Shown here piece after piece: positions 1-9,197 of a DNA stretch of 38,157 nt. The DNA is from an uncultured Pseudomonadales bacterium (GTDB taxonomy: Bacteria > Pseudomonadota > Gammaproteobacteria > Pseudomonadales > Azotimanducaceae). The first letter of the stretch is position 1, and every line of letters begins with the position of its first letter. The translations under genes and the position numbers were made by a program. The notes beneath the pieces are model-generated. The model was given only the letters and a program-made list of their open reading frames with translations, did not search any database and was not told where the DNA came from. Location of the stretch: assembly GCA_937921865.1 (NCBI GenBank), contig CAKZWF010000002.1:1-38157 (forward strand). Direction: 5' to 3'.

Positions 1-1566
1 GGACAACGAGCGTTTGAACCGCTGCTGGATACGAATAATTACGCCAGCCTGCTCTACCTGCTCTGGATACCGCTAGGACATCGACTGCTGGTTGGTTACT
101 GGCAGCAGAAATCCACACCATTCAGGCAGTTGCTCGGTTACCTGCTCTCAATGGTGCTGGCGATGGCGACATTCGCCACCAGCAGCCGGGTGGGTTCTAT
201 GATCGTTGCTGCAGCACTGCTAGGCTGGTTTGTGCTGGCGATCATCCGCAGGTTCGACTTGAAACCTTGGCTGCTGCTCAGCGGCCTCACCGCCGGTACC
301 TACGGGCTGGTGCTGCTGGGTGCTCCGGATATTGTTTCCTCATCTTATAATCAGGCGGAATTTGTTACCGGGGTCGAGGTGCGCGCTGCGTTGAACAGCG
401 CTGCCTGGCTGATGTTTCTCGAAGCGCCGCTCACCGGCACGGGAGTATTCACCTTTCCCTTGCTTTATCCGCTGTTCCGGTTGCCCGGTGATCAGAGTAC
501 AGCTGGTATGTTCGTACATAACGACTATCTGCAGCTGCTGGTGGAAACCGGACCCTGGTTGGTGCTGGCGCTGGCGGTACTGGTGGCTGCAACAATGCGG
601 CAGCTATGGCTCGGTCTGTTTGGCCGCGGTGATCAGAGTCTTCGGAAATTCGGTCTGGCCATGGCGGTGGCTGCGTTGCTGGCGCACTCGCTGGTCAATT
701 TTGTCTTTTATGTCTTACCTCTCGGCATCGTTTTTGCGGTGCTTTGTGCGGAGCTGTTTGCGGTACCCGCGCCATCGCTCGATCCATCCGTGGATGGGTC
801 TGAACCGATGCAGGTTCAGTCGCTAGCCGCCAGAAGAACACGTTTTGCCGCATGGTTGCTCGGGCTGGTGGCTGCGTATACGGGTTGGGGATATCTGAGT
901 CTTGATGTGGCCGTTCAGGGAGTCTTCGGAGGACAACCGACGGTCGGCGTTGTGCGCGAAATCCGTGGAGATCGCGAGGCCATGCTTGATTTTGCCAGGC
1001 AGGCGCAAGCGCTCAATACTCGCCGGTTCACCCCGGTGTTGGCGGAAGCGCTGCTGCTTGCCGCAATGCTGGACGAAACCGTACCGTCGGCTAACAAGCT
1101 GGAAATACGCGATAAATTTCGTCAGGCGCTGGCCATGGACCCCTTCAACCCGATGGTCTACGAGCAGTATTACGAGTTCCTGAAAAGGTCACTGGACCGG
1201 GAACTGTTGGCAACCTTGCGGCCCAGTGAAAAACCCAATGCACTGCTGCTGCGGGCGGTGCAGCTGGATGTTCGTCGTGTTGAGACGATTTTCCAACTGC
1301 TTCGCGTCTATGATCGACTGGGGCAAAGTGAGCAAGGACTTACTCTGCTGCGGAATAACGTTTACCCCTGGCTGGAGAGGATTCAGTGGGACAGTACTGT
1401 TAATGCCGGTAAATTGATCGAAGAAATGCGCCGTCGCGCAGAGGCGGCTGGCGACGTGGAATTTGTCGCTCGCCTCGATGCGAAGAGCGTGCAGATATCC
1501 GGATTTTCGCAGGCACCATCTGAACACTGGCTGCGACGCTGGATGCAAAGTTGGTTGGCAGGTTGA
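1..1566 (+). CDS. O-antigen ligase / O-oligosaccharyltransferase family membrane protein, 5' end cut by window
   Basis: The reading frame is open from the first base and stops at TGA 1564-1566, so the N-terminus lies outside the window; a TTG at 130 is only an internal candidate. About 521 residues are visible. Seen: several hydrophobic segments in the first half, an ATSSRVGS segment typical of Wzy_C proteins, and the motif HNDYLQLLVETGP (His codon at 517), matching the catalytic-loop histidine of Wzy_C/WaaL/PglL proteins. After about codon 780 there is a further membrane helix and then a soluble, alpha-helical, TPR-like tail of about 230 residues. Family knowledge: these enzymes move lipid-linked glycans onto lipid A core, pilin or other proteins at the periplasmic face. 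Inference: because a TfpX/TfpZ pilin accessory gene lies next door, a pilin O-glycosylation role (PilO/TfpO/PglL type) is more likely than O-antigen ligation. The true substrate cannot be told from this sequence. Confidence 0.8.
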   Translation, partial: GQRAFEPLLDTNNYASLLYLLWIPLGHRLLVGYWQQKSTPFRQLLGYLLSMVLAMATFATSSRVGSMIVAAALLGWFVLAIIRRFDLKPWLLLSGLTAGTYGLVLLGAPDIVSSSYNQAEFVTGVEVRAALNSAAWLMFLEAPLTGTGVFTFPLLYPLFRLPGDQSTAGMFVHNDYLQLLVETGPWLVLALAVLVAATMRQLWLGLFGRGDQSLRKFGLAMAVAALLAHSLVNFVFYVLPLGIVFAVLCAELFAVPAPSLDPSVDGSEPMQVQSLAARRTRFAAWLLGLVAAYTGWGYLSLDVAVQGVFGGQPTVGVVREIRGDREAMLDFARQAQALNTRRFTPVLAEALLLAAMLDETVPSANKLEIRDKFRQALAMDPFNPMVYEQYYEFLKRSLDRELLATLRPSEKPNALLLRAVQLDVRRVETIFQLLRVYDRLGQSEQGLTLLRNNVYPWLERIQWDSTVNAGKLIEEMRRRAEAAGDVEFVARLDAKSVQISGFSQAPSEHWLRRWMQSWLAG

Positions 1567-1596
1567 CCCTTCTTGGCAGCGGGTGATCCGGGTTTG

Positions 1597-1613
1597 GATG
1601 CTTCGGCAGCATC
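1597..1613. other. Short stem-loop between convergent genes
   Basis: A 6-bp perfect inverted repeat (GATGCT and AGCATC) with a 5-nt loop lies in the 71-nt gap between the two convergent genes. No T-run follows on either strand, so it is at best a weak bidirectional terminator or mRNA 3'-end stabiliser. Confidence 0.25.
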
Positions 1614-1637
1614 GGCAATAGAATCTAGCAGACGCCT

Positions 1638-2375
1638 TCAGTTAGGCATTGGCGTACCTAACAGCCCGATAAGTTCGGAAGGGTCGTCACGATAGCCGAG
1701 ATAGAGATATTTGTAGCGGGTGCCGTAAGGATAGAAACGATAGTCTTCTAAGCTGCCACCGTGCCTGGCCAGCCAGCTGGGTACTTGCTGGGCAACCTGG
1801 TCTCCTTCCAGCAGGTCATCAGCGTCGACGGCTTCTTCTTGAAAGCGTGTTGAGTTCGGATCGAAGGGCAGGTAGTTGTCTACGGCCAACTCTAGAATCC
1901 GACCTTTTGACATCATCTCGCGCCGCAGGTCAGCCTGTTCGATGATGTCGTCAGGGACGTCGATCATGATCCACTTCGGGTAGTCGCCTGGAAACTGGTC
2001 GAAGTCGGGGATTTCCATATTCGCTTGCTGATAAGAATCTCTGCTGAGAGAAGTGAATTGCCCATCAGCGTAGATAATTGCCAGCGGCCGTTCCGAGTGC
2101 ACCAGCCAGGTACCCGCGATCAGGCAGATAGCCTGAAAGGTGCCTATACAGGCCAGGTCAAATTTCAGTCCGGGTTTACCATGCTTGTAGACGATCAGCG
2201 TCAGCAATGGCCCGAGCACCAGGTCAACGGCGATAATGATTCGCATGCCCTGCCAGCCACCGTCGGTGGTGAAGAACAGGTCCGGATACCAAACCGCCAC
2301 AACCAGATAGGCCAGCACCGCGAATATCGCGAGGCTGATGCCGAGATGAATTGCGAAAGCGCTGAAACGTGTCAT
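1638..2375 (-). CDS. TfpX/TfpZ-family type IV pilin accessory protein
   Basis: This 245-residue inner-membrane protein has the family's N-terminal pattern: an [13 protein letters not shown] start, a first membrane helix, then [35 protein letters not shown] and a further helix ending near residue 95. The remaining 150 residues are soluble and polar. In Pseudomonas aeruginosa, TfpX/TfpY/TfpZ proteins are encoded beside variant major pilins and assist pilin display or modification (family knowledge). Its ATG overlaps the nadC stop by 4 nt (ATGA), so it is co-transcribed and translationally coupled behind nadC. That is an unusual partner, because this family normally sits directly next to a pilin gene. 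A pilin gene may lie beyond the left edge, upstream of the glycosyltransferase-like gene. Confidence 0.88.
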   Translation of the reverse strand: MTRFSAFAIHLGISLAIFAVLAYLVVAVWYPDLFFTTDGGWQGMRIIIAVDLVLGPLLTLIVYKHGKPGLKFDLACIGTFQAICLIAGTWLVHSERPLAIIYADGQFTSLSRDSYQQANMEIPDFDQFPGDYPKWIMIDVPDDIIEQADLRREMMSKGRILELAVDNYLPFDPNSTRFQEEAVDADDLLEGDQVAQQVPSWLARHGGSLEDYRFYPYGTRYKYLYLGYRDDPSELIGLLGTPMPN

Positions 2376-3232
2376 GTCCGTTGACCGAAAAGCATTGATA
2401 AGTCTAAAGGCGTCACCTGTTTGGTGACATCTCCGGTTGAGATATAGTCGACTCCGGTGTCCGCGATGTCTGTGATTGATTCCGCAGTAATGCCACCGGA
2501 TGCTTCCAGTTCGATGCGACCTCGAGCCCGCTTCACGGCTTCGCGGGTGTCTGCCAGGGTGAAGTTATCGATCAGTGCGATGTCAGCACCCGCCTGGATG
2601 GCTTCGTCCAGCTCGGTTAACGATTCAACTTCCACTTCGACTCTAAGACTCTCCGGACCCTGCTGTTTGGCAGCGGCAACGGCGGCAGCAATGCCCCCTT
2701 TGGCAGCAATGTGATTTTCTTTGATCAGATATTGATCGAACAGGCCGATACGATGATTGTGGCCGCCGCCACAGCTGACCGCATATTTTTGAGCCAGGCG
2801 CAGACCGGGGATGGTTTTCCGGGTGTCCAGCACCCGGGTGCTGGTATGGGCAACAAGTTGGGCATACTCATGGGCACGGGTGGCGGTCCCGGACAGCAGC
2901 TGGACAAAATTGAGCAGGGTGCGCTCGGCGGTCAAAAGGCTGCGGGCTGGACCTGACAGCTCAAACAGGGTCTGATCAGGCGCTATGCGATCGCCATCTG
3001 CGACCAGCATCGTGACCACAATCACCGGGTCGACCTGCCGAGCGGTTTCCAGCACCCAGGCTGTTCCGCAGAAGACGCCGGATTCCCGGGTGATTACCCG
3101 GGCGTCAGCGGTTTCTTCAGGTTCGATGAGTGCGGCGGTAATGTCGCCGTCGCCGATGTCTTCAGAGAGAGCCAGGGCAACGTTTGCCTTGACGGCTGAG
3201 AGCAGTTTGGGATCGTCTGAGGAAATCTGCAT
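2372..3232 (-). CDS. nadC: Nicotinate-nucleotide pyrophosphorylase (carboxylating), quinolinate phosphoribosyltransferase
   Basis: NadC converts quinolinate and PRPP to nicotinate mononucleotide, CO2 and PPi in de novo NAD synthesis in the cytosol. The 286-residue length is normal for the family. Visible signatures are [10 protein letters not shown] near the N-terminus, [13 protein letters not shown], the substrate-binding stretch [24 protein letters not shown], and the C-terminal barrel motifs [14 protein letters not shown] and ELEASGG. The ATG is at 3232, 60 nt from the divergent ampD start. This nadC/ampD head-to-head arrangement is common in Pseudomonas and other gammaproteobacteria. The downstream tfpX-like gene overlaps by 4 nt. 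Confidence 0.97.
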   Translation of the reverse strand: MQISSDDPKLLSAVKANVALALSEDIGDGDITAALIEPEETADARVITRESGVFCGTAWVLETARQVDPVIVVTMLVADGDRIAPDQTLFELSGPARSLLTAERTLLNFVQLLSGTATRAHEYAQLVAHTSTRVLDTRKTIPGLRLAQKYAVSCGGGHNHRIGLFDQYLIKENHIAAKGGIAAAVAAAKQQGPESLRVEVEVESLTELDEAIQAGADIALIDNFTLADTREAVKRARGRIELEASGGITAESITDIADTGVDYISTGDVTKQVTPLDLSMLFGQRT

Positions 3233-3292
3233 GGATCATGGTCTCGAGTTACGGGTTTTCTTAAGGGCTCTGTCTGAAGGACAATTATCGCG

Positions 3293-3850
3293 ATGCAGGT
3301 GAATAAAGACCATTGGTTAAGCAGGGTGCGCAGACGGCCGTCGCCCAACTGTGCGCCTCGACCCGTCGATCAGGAAGTGGCTCTGCTGGTGATTCACAAC
3401 ATTTCGCTGCCGCCGGGCCGGTTCGGCACCGGGATGGTCGAAGCGCTGTTCCAGAATCAACTGGATACCGTCTCCGACCCGGCGCTGGCCGATCTGGCTG
3501 GAGTTCGGGTTTCTGCTCATCTGTTTGTCGATCGTCGTGGTCGGACCACCCAGTTTGTGCCGTTCAACGAGGCGGCCTGGCATGCGGGTGTCTCCAGTTG
3601 GCGCGGGCGCTCACACTGCAACGACTTCGCCATCGGCATCGAACTCGAAGGCACCGATGACAAACCCTATACCAAAGCTCAGTATCGGCGTCTGCTGTTG
3701 ATCACCCGGGCGCTGCTGGCACGGTATCCGCGCCTTTCTCCAGAGGCCATTGTCGGTCATCTGGAAATCGCACCAGACCGAAAGACCGATCCCGGTCGGC
3801 TGTTTGACTGGGCGGGCTATCTCAGCGAGCTTGGGATCAACAGTGCCTGA
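3293..3850 (+). CDS. ampD: 1,6-anhydro-N-acetylmuramyl-L-alanine amidase AmpD
   Basis: This cytosolic zinc amidase cleaves the stem peptide from 1,6-anhydroMurNAc during peptidoglycan recycling. Its 185 residues match the AmpD family length. Seen: the first zinc ligand His35 in LLVIHNISLP, the VSAHLFVDRRG strand, WHAGVSSWRGR, catalytic Glu in GIELEG, and the second His plus Asp in GHLEIAPDRKTDPG. An AAGGA ribosome site at 3277-3281 precedes the ATG with 11-nt spacing. It is the first gene of a rightward run, ampD-mak-aceE-aceF. The importer of its substrate, AmpG, is encoded at 11699. In other bacteria loss of AmpD derepresses AmpR-controlled beta-lactamase; no ampR or ampC is visible here. 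Confidence 0.96.
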   Translation: MQVNKDHWLSRVRRRPSPNCAPRPVDQEVALLVIHNISLPPGRFGTGMVEALFQNQLDTVSDPALADLAGVRVSAHLFVDRRGRTTQFVPFNEAAWHAGVSSWRGRSHCNDFAIGIELEGTDDKPYTKAQYRRLLLITRALLARYPRLSPEAIVGHLEIAPDRKTDPGRLFDWAGYLSELGINSA

Positions 3851-4850
3851 GCGCAACTGTGTGGCGCGGATTGGCATTGATCTGGGCGGCACCAAGATTG
3901 CCGGGGCGGTGCTGGATGACTCGGGGCGCATTGTCGAAGAGCGGCGGCTGGCAACTCCGCGCAATGACTATGCCGCCACGCTGGCGGCGATTGCCGATCT
4001 GGTCAATGTGCTGGATCCGACGGCGTCGCTTTCTATAGGTATCGGCACACCGGGCAGTATGATTCCAGAAAGCGGGCGTATGCATAACTGCAATTCAACC
4101 TGGCTCAACGGACAGCGGCTGCTGGCTGATCTGAGCGAACGCCTTGGCTGGCGGGTTCGAATCGCTAATGATGCGGATTGTTTTGCTCTGTCGGAAGCCA
4201 ACGGCGGCAGTGGTGCGGGGGCTCGCACTGTGTTCGGGGCCATTCTGGGCACCGGGGTGGGTGGCGGCATCGTTTTGGACGGCGTGCTTTTAGCGGGCGC
4301 CAGCGGTCTGGCGGGTGAATGGGGCCACAATCTGCTGCCTGAGTTTCCGGACCCGGCGTTTGCTCAACTGAATACGTTATTACGTTCACGGCAGTGTTAC
4401 TGCGGTCAGCTAAACTGCGTAGAGACGTTTCTATCAGGACCCGGTCTGGCTCGCACTCACGACCAGCTGTGGGGCGAGCGGTTGACTGCGCAGGCCGTCT
4501 ACCGACAGGCGGCAGGCACAGCGTTTGTGTGGGAACCTGATCTGGCGGCTGTGAATCCTGCACTGCAGGCACAAGCAACGCTGTCGGTATATGGCCGGAT
4601 GCTGGTTCTGGGTCTCGCGCAGATTGTTAATGTGCTGGATCCGGAAGTGATTGTTTTAGGCGGTGGGCTGTCCAAAATGCAGTCCATCTATCAGCCTGTG
4701 CAGAATGCGCTTGCCGAACGCGTGTTTGGCGGTCGAGGGGCTACCCGCCTCAGAGCGCCGAGGTTTGGTGATGCCGGGGGGGTGCGCGGTGCAGCCTGGC
4801 TGTGGGACAAATCGCATGCGATGCAACGCGATATCGAAAAGGACAATTGA
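3843..4850 (+). CDS. mak: ROK-family sugar kinase, Mak-like fructokinase
   Basis: ROK kinases phosphorylate hexoses with ATP. Seen: the phosphate-binding IGIDLGGTKIAGAVL at the N-terminus, NSTWLNGQ, a GTGVGGGIVLDG adenosine motif, the zinc-binding ROK signature GHN followed by CYCGQLNCVETFLSGPG, IVLGGGLSKM, and the C-terminal GDAGGVRGAAWLW. The combination of NSTWLNG, CYCG.x2.C and VRGAAWLW closely resembles E. coli Mak (manno(fructo)kinase). The chosen start is GTG at 3843, overlapping ampD by 8 nt and giving 335 residues; GTG at 3861 (329 residues) sits closer to the conserved start of the domain and is a good alternative. Neither has a strong ribosome site, which suggests coupling to ampD. 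The substrate could be fructose or another hexose. Confidence 0.88.
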   Translation: MPERNCVARIGIDLGGTKIAGAVLDDSGRIVEERRLATPRNDYAATLAAIADLVNVLDPTASLSIGIGTPGSMIPESGRMHNCNSTWLNGQRLLADLSERLGWRVRIANDADCFALSEANGGSGAGARTVFGAILGTGVGGGIVLDGVLLAGASGLAGEWGHNLLPEFPDPAFAQLNTLLRSRQCYCGQLNCVETFLSGPGLARTHDQLWGERLTAQAVYRQAAGTAFVWEPDLAAVNPALQAQATLSVYGRMLVLGLAQIVNVLDPEVIVLGGGLSKMQSIYQPVQNALAERVFGGRGATRLRAPRFGDAGGVRGAAWLWDKSHAMQRDIEKDN

Positions 4851-4854
4851 ACGC

Positions 4855-7518
4855 ATGGCATATCCGAGAGAACTATCAGATCTGGATGTTGACGAAACAC
4901 GGGAATGGCTGGACGCGCTCGAGTCCGTATTGGAGAACGAAGGGGTAGATCGAGCCAATTTCCTGCTGGAGCGGTTGTCTGCCCGCATGAGCAAAACTGG
5001 CGCGCGTCTGCCCTATACGATCACCACACCTTATCGCAACACCATCCCGTCCACCCAGGAAGCTCTGATGCCCGGCGATCTGTTCATGGAGCGGCGCATC
5101 CGCTCGCTGATCCGCTGGAACGCGCTGGCAATGGTGGTGCGAGCAAACCGACGTCCGGGCGATCTTGGCGGCCACATCTCCACCTTTGCATCGTCGGCGA
5201 CGCTTTATGATGTGGGTTTCAATTACTTCTTCCGGGCTCCGAGCGAAAACCACGCTGGAGATCTGATCTACTTTCAGGGTCACGCCGCACCCGGGATTTA
5301 TGCCCGTTCGTATCTTAATGGCCGTCTGTCCGAAGCACAGCTGGACAATTTCCGCCGCGAAGTTGACGGTGACGGACTGTCTTCTTATCCCCATCCCTGG
5401 CTGATGCCCGACTACTGGCAGTTCCCGACCGTGTCAATGGGCTTGGGACCGCTGCAGGCGATTTACCAGGCGCACATCATGAAGTATCTCGACAACCGTG
5501 GTCTGGTTGAGCGGGGTGATCGCAAAGTCTGGGCTTATCTGGGGGACGGCGAGTGCGACGAGCCGGAATCACTTGGCGCGTTGTCCATGGCCGGTCGAGA
5601 GCAACTGGATAACCTGATTTTTGTTGTTAACTGCAACCTGCAGCGGCTTGATGGGCCCGTTCGTGGCAACGGCAAAATCATTCAGGAACTCGAAGGCAAT
5701 TTCCGAGGTGCCGGCTGGAATGTGATCAAGGTGGTCTGGGGTCGCCACTGGGACCCGCTGTTTGCAGTCGATGAAAACGGCCTGATGCAACAGCGTATGA
5801 ACGAAGTTGTAGACGGCGAATACCAGAATTACAAAGCCAAAGGTGGTGCGTACACCCGTGAGCATTTCTTCAGCAGATATCCTGAACTGCTGAAGATGGT
5901 CGAGCATCTTTCTGACGACGACATCATGCGACTCAATCGTGGCGGCCATGATCCGTTCAAGGTCTATGCGGCTTATCACGCTGCGGTCAATCACACCGGT
6001 GCACCCACAGTCATTCTCGCCAAAACGGTCAAGGGCTATGGCATGGGTGATGCGGGTGAGGCGGAGAATGATACTCACCAGGTGAAGAAGTTGAACCTCG
6101 AAGAGCTGAAGCACTTTCGGGATCGCTTCGATGTGCCATTGACGGACAAAGAGCTGGAAGAGATTCCCTACTATCGGCCTGCGGATGACTCACCGGAGAT
6201 GGTTTATCTGCGCAAACAGCGCGAACCGCTTGGCGGGCCGCTGCCGAAACGGGTGGTAGCCGCGGAGACCCTGAAGATTCCGGAATTGAAAGTGTTCAAG
6301 CAGCAGCTCGCAGGCACTGGTGATCGAAGTAACTCGACGACGATGGGTTTCGTGCGGTTGCTCGGTACCCTGCTCAGAGACAAACAGATTGGTCCACGGA
6401 TAGTCCCCATTGTGCCGGATGAAGCTCGAACTTTCGGGATGGAGGGTCTATTCCGCCAGCTTGGTATCTATTCATCGGCAGGACAGCTTTATGAACCGGA
6501 AGACTCCGGAGAAATTGCCGCATACAGAGAGTCCCAGGATGGCCAGGTGCTCGAAGAGGGCATCAATGAGGCGGGTGCGTTTGCCGCCTGGCTGGCCGCG
6601 GCAACTTCCTACAGCAGCCATCAGCTGACGCTGATCCCTTTCTACATCTATTACTCGATGTTCGGGTTTCAGCGGATCGGCGATCTGGCCTGGGCAGCTG
6701 GAGATATGCAGGCAAGAGGCTTCCTGCTGGGTGGTACTTCGGGCCGCACCACGTTGAACGGTGAAGGGCTGCAGCATCAGGATGGTCACAGTCACGTTTT
6801 ATGTTCGACCATCCCGAACTGCGTCTCTTATGACCCTTGTTATACCTACGAGCTTGCCGTGATCATTCAGGATGGTCTGAGGCGGATGATCGGTGAAAAA
6901 GAAAACGTTTACTTCTACATCACGGTGTTGAACGAAAGTTATCCTCAGCCGGCGATGCCCGAGGGCGTCGAAGCCAACATTCTCAAAGGTATGTATCTGC
7001 TGCGAACGGTTGGTAAAAGCAAATCCAAACGGGTAAGACTGCTGGGTGCAGGTGCTATCCTGCGAGAGGTGGAGGCGGCGGCTGAGATGCTGCACAAAGA
7101 CTATGGAGTCACCGCAGAGATCTACAGTGTCACCAGTTTCAATGAACTCGCCCGTCAAGGTCAGGACGTTGATCGCTGGAATCTCCTGCATCCTGAAGAA
7201 GCGCCGAGGTCCAGCCACGTGACGAAGATGCTTGAAGGCGAAGCTCCGGTAATTGCTTCCAGTGACTACATGAAATCACTGGCTGAGCAGATCCGCCACC
7301 AGGTTCCTGCAGACTATACGGTGCTTGGTACCGATGGGTTCGGACGCAGTGATACCCGTGAAGCACTTCGGCATTTCTTCGAAGTGGACCGCCGGTTTGT
7401 CACGCTGGCAGCACTTAACGCGCTGGCGCAGCAGCAGAAGATTTCTGCTGACGAAGTGCGAGCGGCCAGAGACGCATTGGAAATCGATCCGGAAAAAGCC
7501 AATCCGAGGTTGTCTTAA
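4855..7518 (+). CDS. aceE: Pyruvate dehydrogenase E1 component, homodimeric type
   Basis: AceE is the thiamine-diphosphate-dependent E1 that decarboxylates pyruvate and acetylates the lipoyl group of AceF in the cytosolic pyruvate dehydrogenase complex. ATG 4855 gives 887 residues, the same length as E. coli AceE; the frame is open further upstream but overlaps mak. Seen: RPGDLGGHIS, FQGHAAPGIYARS, the ThDP-binding GDGECDEPESLGALSMA with NCNLQRLDGPVRGN, AKTVKGYGMG, PDEARTFGMEGLF, the FGFQR..D.AW segment and LGTDGFGRSDTR near the C-terminus. It starts 4 nt after the mak stop, with AGGA upstream, and its TAA overlaps the aceF ATG by 1 nt. No pdhR-type regulator lies nearby. Confidence 0.98.
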   Translation: MAYPRELSDLDVDETREWLDALESVLENEGVDRANFLLERLSARMSKTGARLPYTITTPYRNTIPSTQEALMPGDLFMERRIRSLIRWNALAMVVRANRRPGDLGGHISTFASSATLYDVGFNYFFRAPSENHAGDLIYFQGHAAPGIYARSYLNGRLSEAQLDNFRREVDGDGLSSYPHPWLMPDYWQFPTVSMGLGPLQAIYQAHIMKYLDNRGLVERGDRKVWAYLGDGECDEPESLGALSMAGREQLDNLIFVVNCNLQRLDGPVRGNGKIIQELEGNFRGAGWNVIKVVWGRHWDPLFAVDENGLMQQRMNEVVDGEYQNYKAKGGAYTREHFFSRYPELLKMVEHLSDDDIMRLNRGGHDPFKVYAAYHAAVNHTGAPTVILAKTVKGYGMGDAGEAENDTHQVKKLNLEELKHFRDRFDVPLTDKELEEIPYYRPADDSPEMVYLRKQREPLGGPLPKRVVAAETLKIPELKVFKQQLAGTGDRSNSTTMGFVRLLGTLLRDKQIGPRIVPIVPDEARTFGMEGLFRQLGIYSSAGQLYEPEDSGEIAAYRESQDGQVLEEGINEAGAFAAWLAAATSYSSHQLTLIPFYIYYSMFGFQRIGDLAWAAGDMQARGFLLGGTSGRTTLNGEGLQHQDGHSHVLCSTIPNCVSYDPCYTYELAVIIQDGLRRMIGEKENVYFYITVLNESYPQPAMPEGVEANILKGMYLLRTVGKSKSKRVRLLGAGAILREVEAAAEMLHKDYGVTAEIYSVTSFNELARQGQDVDRWNLLHPEEAPRSSHVTKMLEGEAPVIASSDYMKSLAEQIRHQVPADYTVLGTDGFGRSDTREALRHFFEVDRRFVTLAALNALAQQQKISADEVRAARDALEIDPEKANPRLS

Positions 7519-9197
7519 TGACTCAGGAAATACGGGTACCCGATATCGGTGATTTTGATGCGGTCGAAGTTATCGAAATCTGTGTTGTTGAGGGGGATAC
7601 GGTAGGTGTCGACGATGCCCTGGTGGTGATCGAATCAGACAAGGCGTCCATGGAAATCCCGGCTGGTGCTGCCGGCACAGTCAACGCTATTCGGGTCAGC
7701 GTCGGCGATCAGGTCAAAGAGGGCGACGTCATCGCACTGATCAGCGCAGCGACTGCTGAAACAGCCGCTGAATCACCAGATGAACCAGCAGCTGATGGTG
7801 TCGCAGCCGGCTCCAATGACGCTGATGAAGTCGCGACAGCGGCTGTAGCGGCGAAAGATGACCAGCCAACTCAGCGTTCCGAAGCGAATTCCTCAACGCC
7901 TGCGTCGGGTGGCGAAGTTGAGATCCGGGTCCCGGATATCGGCGACGCGGCTGATGTCGAAGTGATCGAGGTGGCAGTTGCCGCGGGTGATGAGGTTGGT
8001 GCCAGTGATCTGCTGGTGGTGGTTGAGTCCGACAAGGCGTCGATGGAAATTCCAGCCGGACAGGCGGGCACGGTCAGCGCTGTGCATGTAACTGTTGGCG
8101 ACCCGGTTGCGGAGGATTCGCTGCTGGTGACGCTGAAGCTGGCAGCGGGCGCGGCGGCACCGCCGCCTGCTGCAGTCGACGACATGGATGAGTCCTCCGG
8201 CATAGAGGAAAGCGCTCAGTCAGTTACCGGCGAGGCTGCTCCAGTGCGTGGTCCTGGGGCCGCTTCAACTGGATCTGTTCAGATGGAGTATCAGCCGGAT
8301 GGAAAAGTGTACGCCGGTCCGGCAGTACGTCGACTGGCGCGTGAACTCGGTGTAGACCTGACCGGAGTCATAGCGTCGGGTAGTCGAGGCCGAATCGTCA
8401 AAGACGATGTGAAATCGTTTGTAAAGTCCGCGATGACTCAACCTGCCCAGACAGTGACGGGTGGTATTCCAGCCATCCCGGAGATTGATCATGCCAAATT
8501 TGGACCGGTAGAGGTTGCACCACTGTCGAGAATTCGGGCAGCAGGTGCGGCTAATCTGCATCGAAGCTGGCTGAATGTGCCTCATGTAACTCAGCTGGAA
8601 GAAGCGGATGTCACTGAACTTGAAGAATTTCGTCGATCTTTGAAAGCCGAAGCGGTCCGTCGCGAGGTCAAGGTCACCCCACTGTCTTTCATTGTCAAAG
8701 CCTGCTGCCATGCGCTGAAAGCGTTTCCGTCGTTTAACGCTTCATTGGACACGACGGTAAAAAGCCTGACCCTCAAACACTACTATCACATCGGTTTTGC
8801 GGTGGACACCGATGAGGGGCTGGTTGTTCCTGTTATTCGCGACGCGGACCAGCTGGGCATCTGGGAATTGTCCCAGGCCATTACAGAACTAGCGGAAAAA
8901 GCTCGCACTCAAAGCCTGGACATGAACGATATGCGTGGCGGCTCATTCAGTATTTCGAGCCTGGGTGGTATTGGCGGAACCGGCTTCACCCCGATTATCA
9001 ATGCCCCGGAAGTCGCTATTCTCGGCGTTTCGCGACTGGCAACCAAACCGATCTGGGATGGCTCAGCTTTTGTCCCACGGCAGATTCTACCGCTGTCTCT
9101 GTCATACGATCATCGCGCGATCAATGGTGCAGAGGCAGGTAGATTTCTGGCTGCATTGAGGGAACTGCTGGCTGATATTCGACGTCTGGCGCTCTAG
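7518..9197 (+). CDS. aceF: Pyruvate dehydrogenase E2, dihydrolipoamide acetyltransferase
   Basis: E2 forms the core of the pyruvate dehydrogenase complex and transfers acetyl from lipoyl-lysine to CoA. It has 559 residues. Domains in order: lipoyl domain 1 (about 1-78, lipoyl Lys42 in ESDKASMEIP), an Ala/Asp/Glu-rich linker, lipoyl domain 2 (about 131-210, Lys173 in the same ESDKASMEIP motif), a second linker, the peripheral-subunit-binding domain (about 255-295, AGPAVRRLARELGVDL.x13.GRIVKDDV) and the catalytic domain (about 325-559) ending with the acyltransferase motif LSYDHRAINGAEAGRF. E. coli has three lipoyl domains; two is common in other proteobacteria. No lpd (E3) gene follows, so E3 must be encoded elsewhere. 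The TAG stop lies in CTAG 9194-9197, whose other strand holds the stop of the convergent pduO-type gene. Confidence 0.97.
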   Translation: MTQEIRVPDIGDFDAVEVIEICVVEGDTVGVDDALVVIESDKASMEIPAGAAGTVNAIRVSVGDQVKEGDVIALISAATAETAAESPDEPAADGVAAGSNDADEVATAAVAAKDDQPTQRSEANSSTPASGGEVEIRVPDIGDAADVEVIEVAVAAGDEVGASDLLVVVESDKASMEIPAGQAGTVSAVHVTVGDPVAEDSLLVTLKLAAGAAAPPPAAVDDMDESSGIEESAQSVTGEAAPVRGPGAASTGSVQMEYQPDGKVYAGPAVRRLARELGVDLTGVIASGSRGRIVKDDVKSFVKSAMTQPAQTVTGGIPAIPEIDHAKFGPVEVAPLSRIRAAGAANLHRSWLNVPHVTQLEEADVTELEEFRRSLKAEAVRREVKVTPLSFIVKACCHALKAFPSFNASLDTTVKSLTLKHYYHIGFAVDTDEGLVVPVIRDADQLGIWELSQAITELAEKARTQSLDMNDMRGGSFSISSLGGIGGTGFTPIINAPEVAILGVSRLATKPIWDGSAFVPRQILPLSLSYDHRAINGAEAGRFLAALRELLADIRRLAL

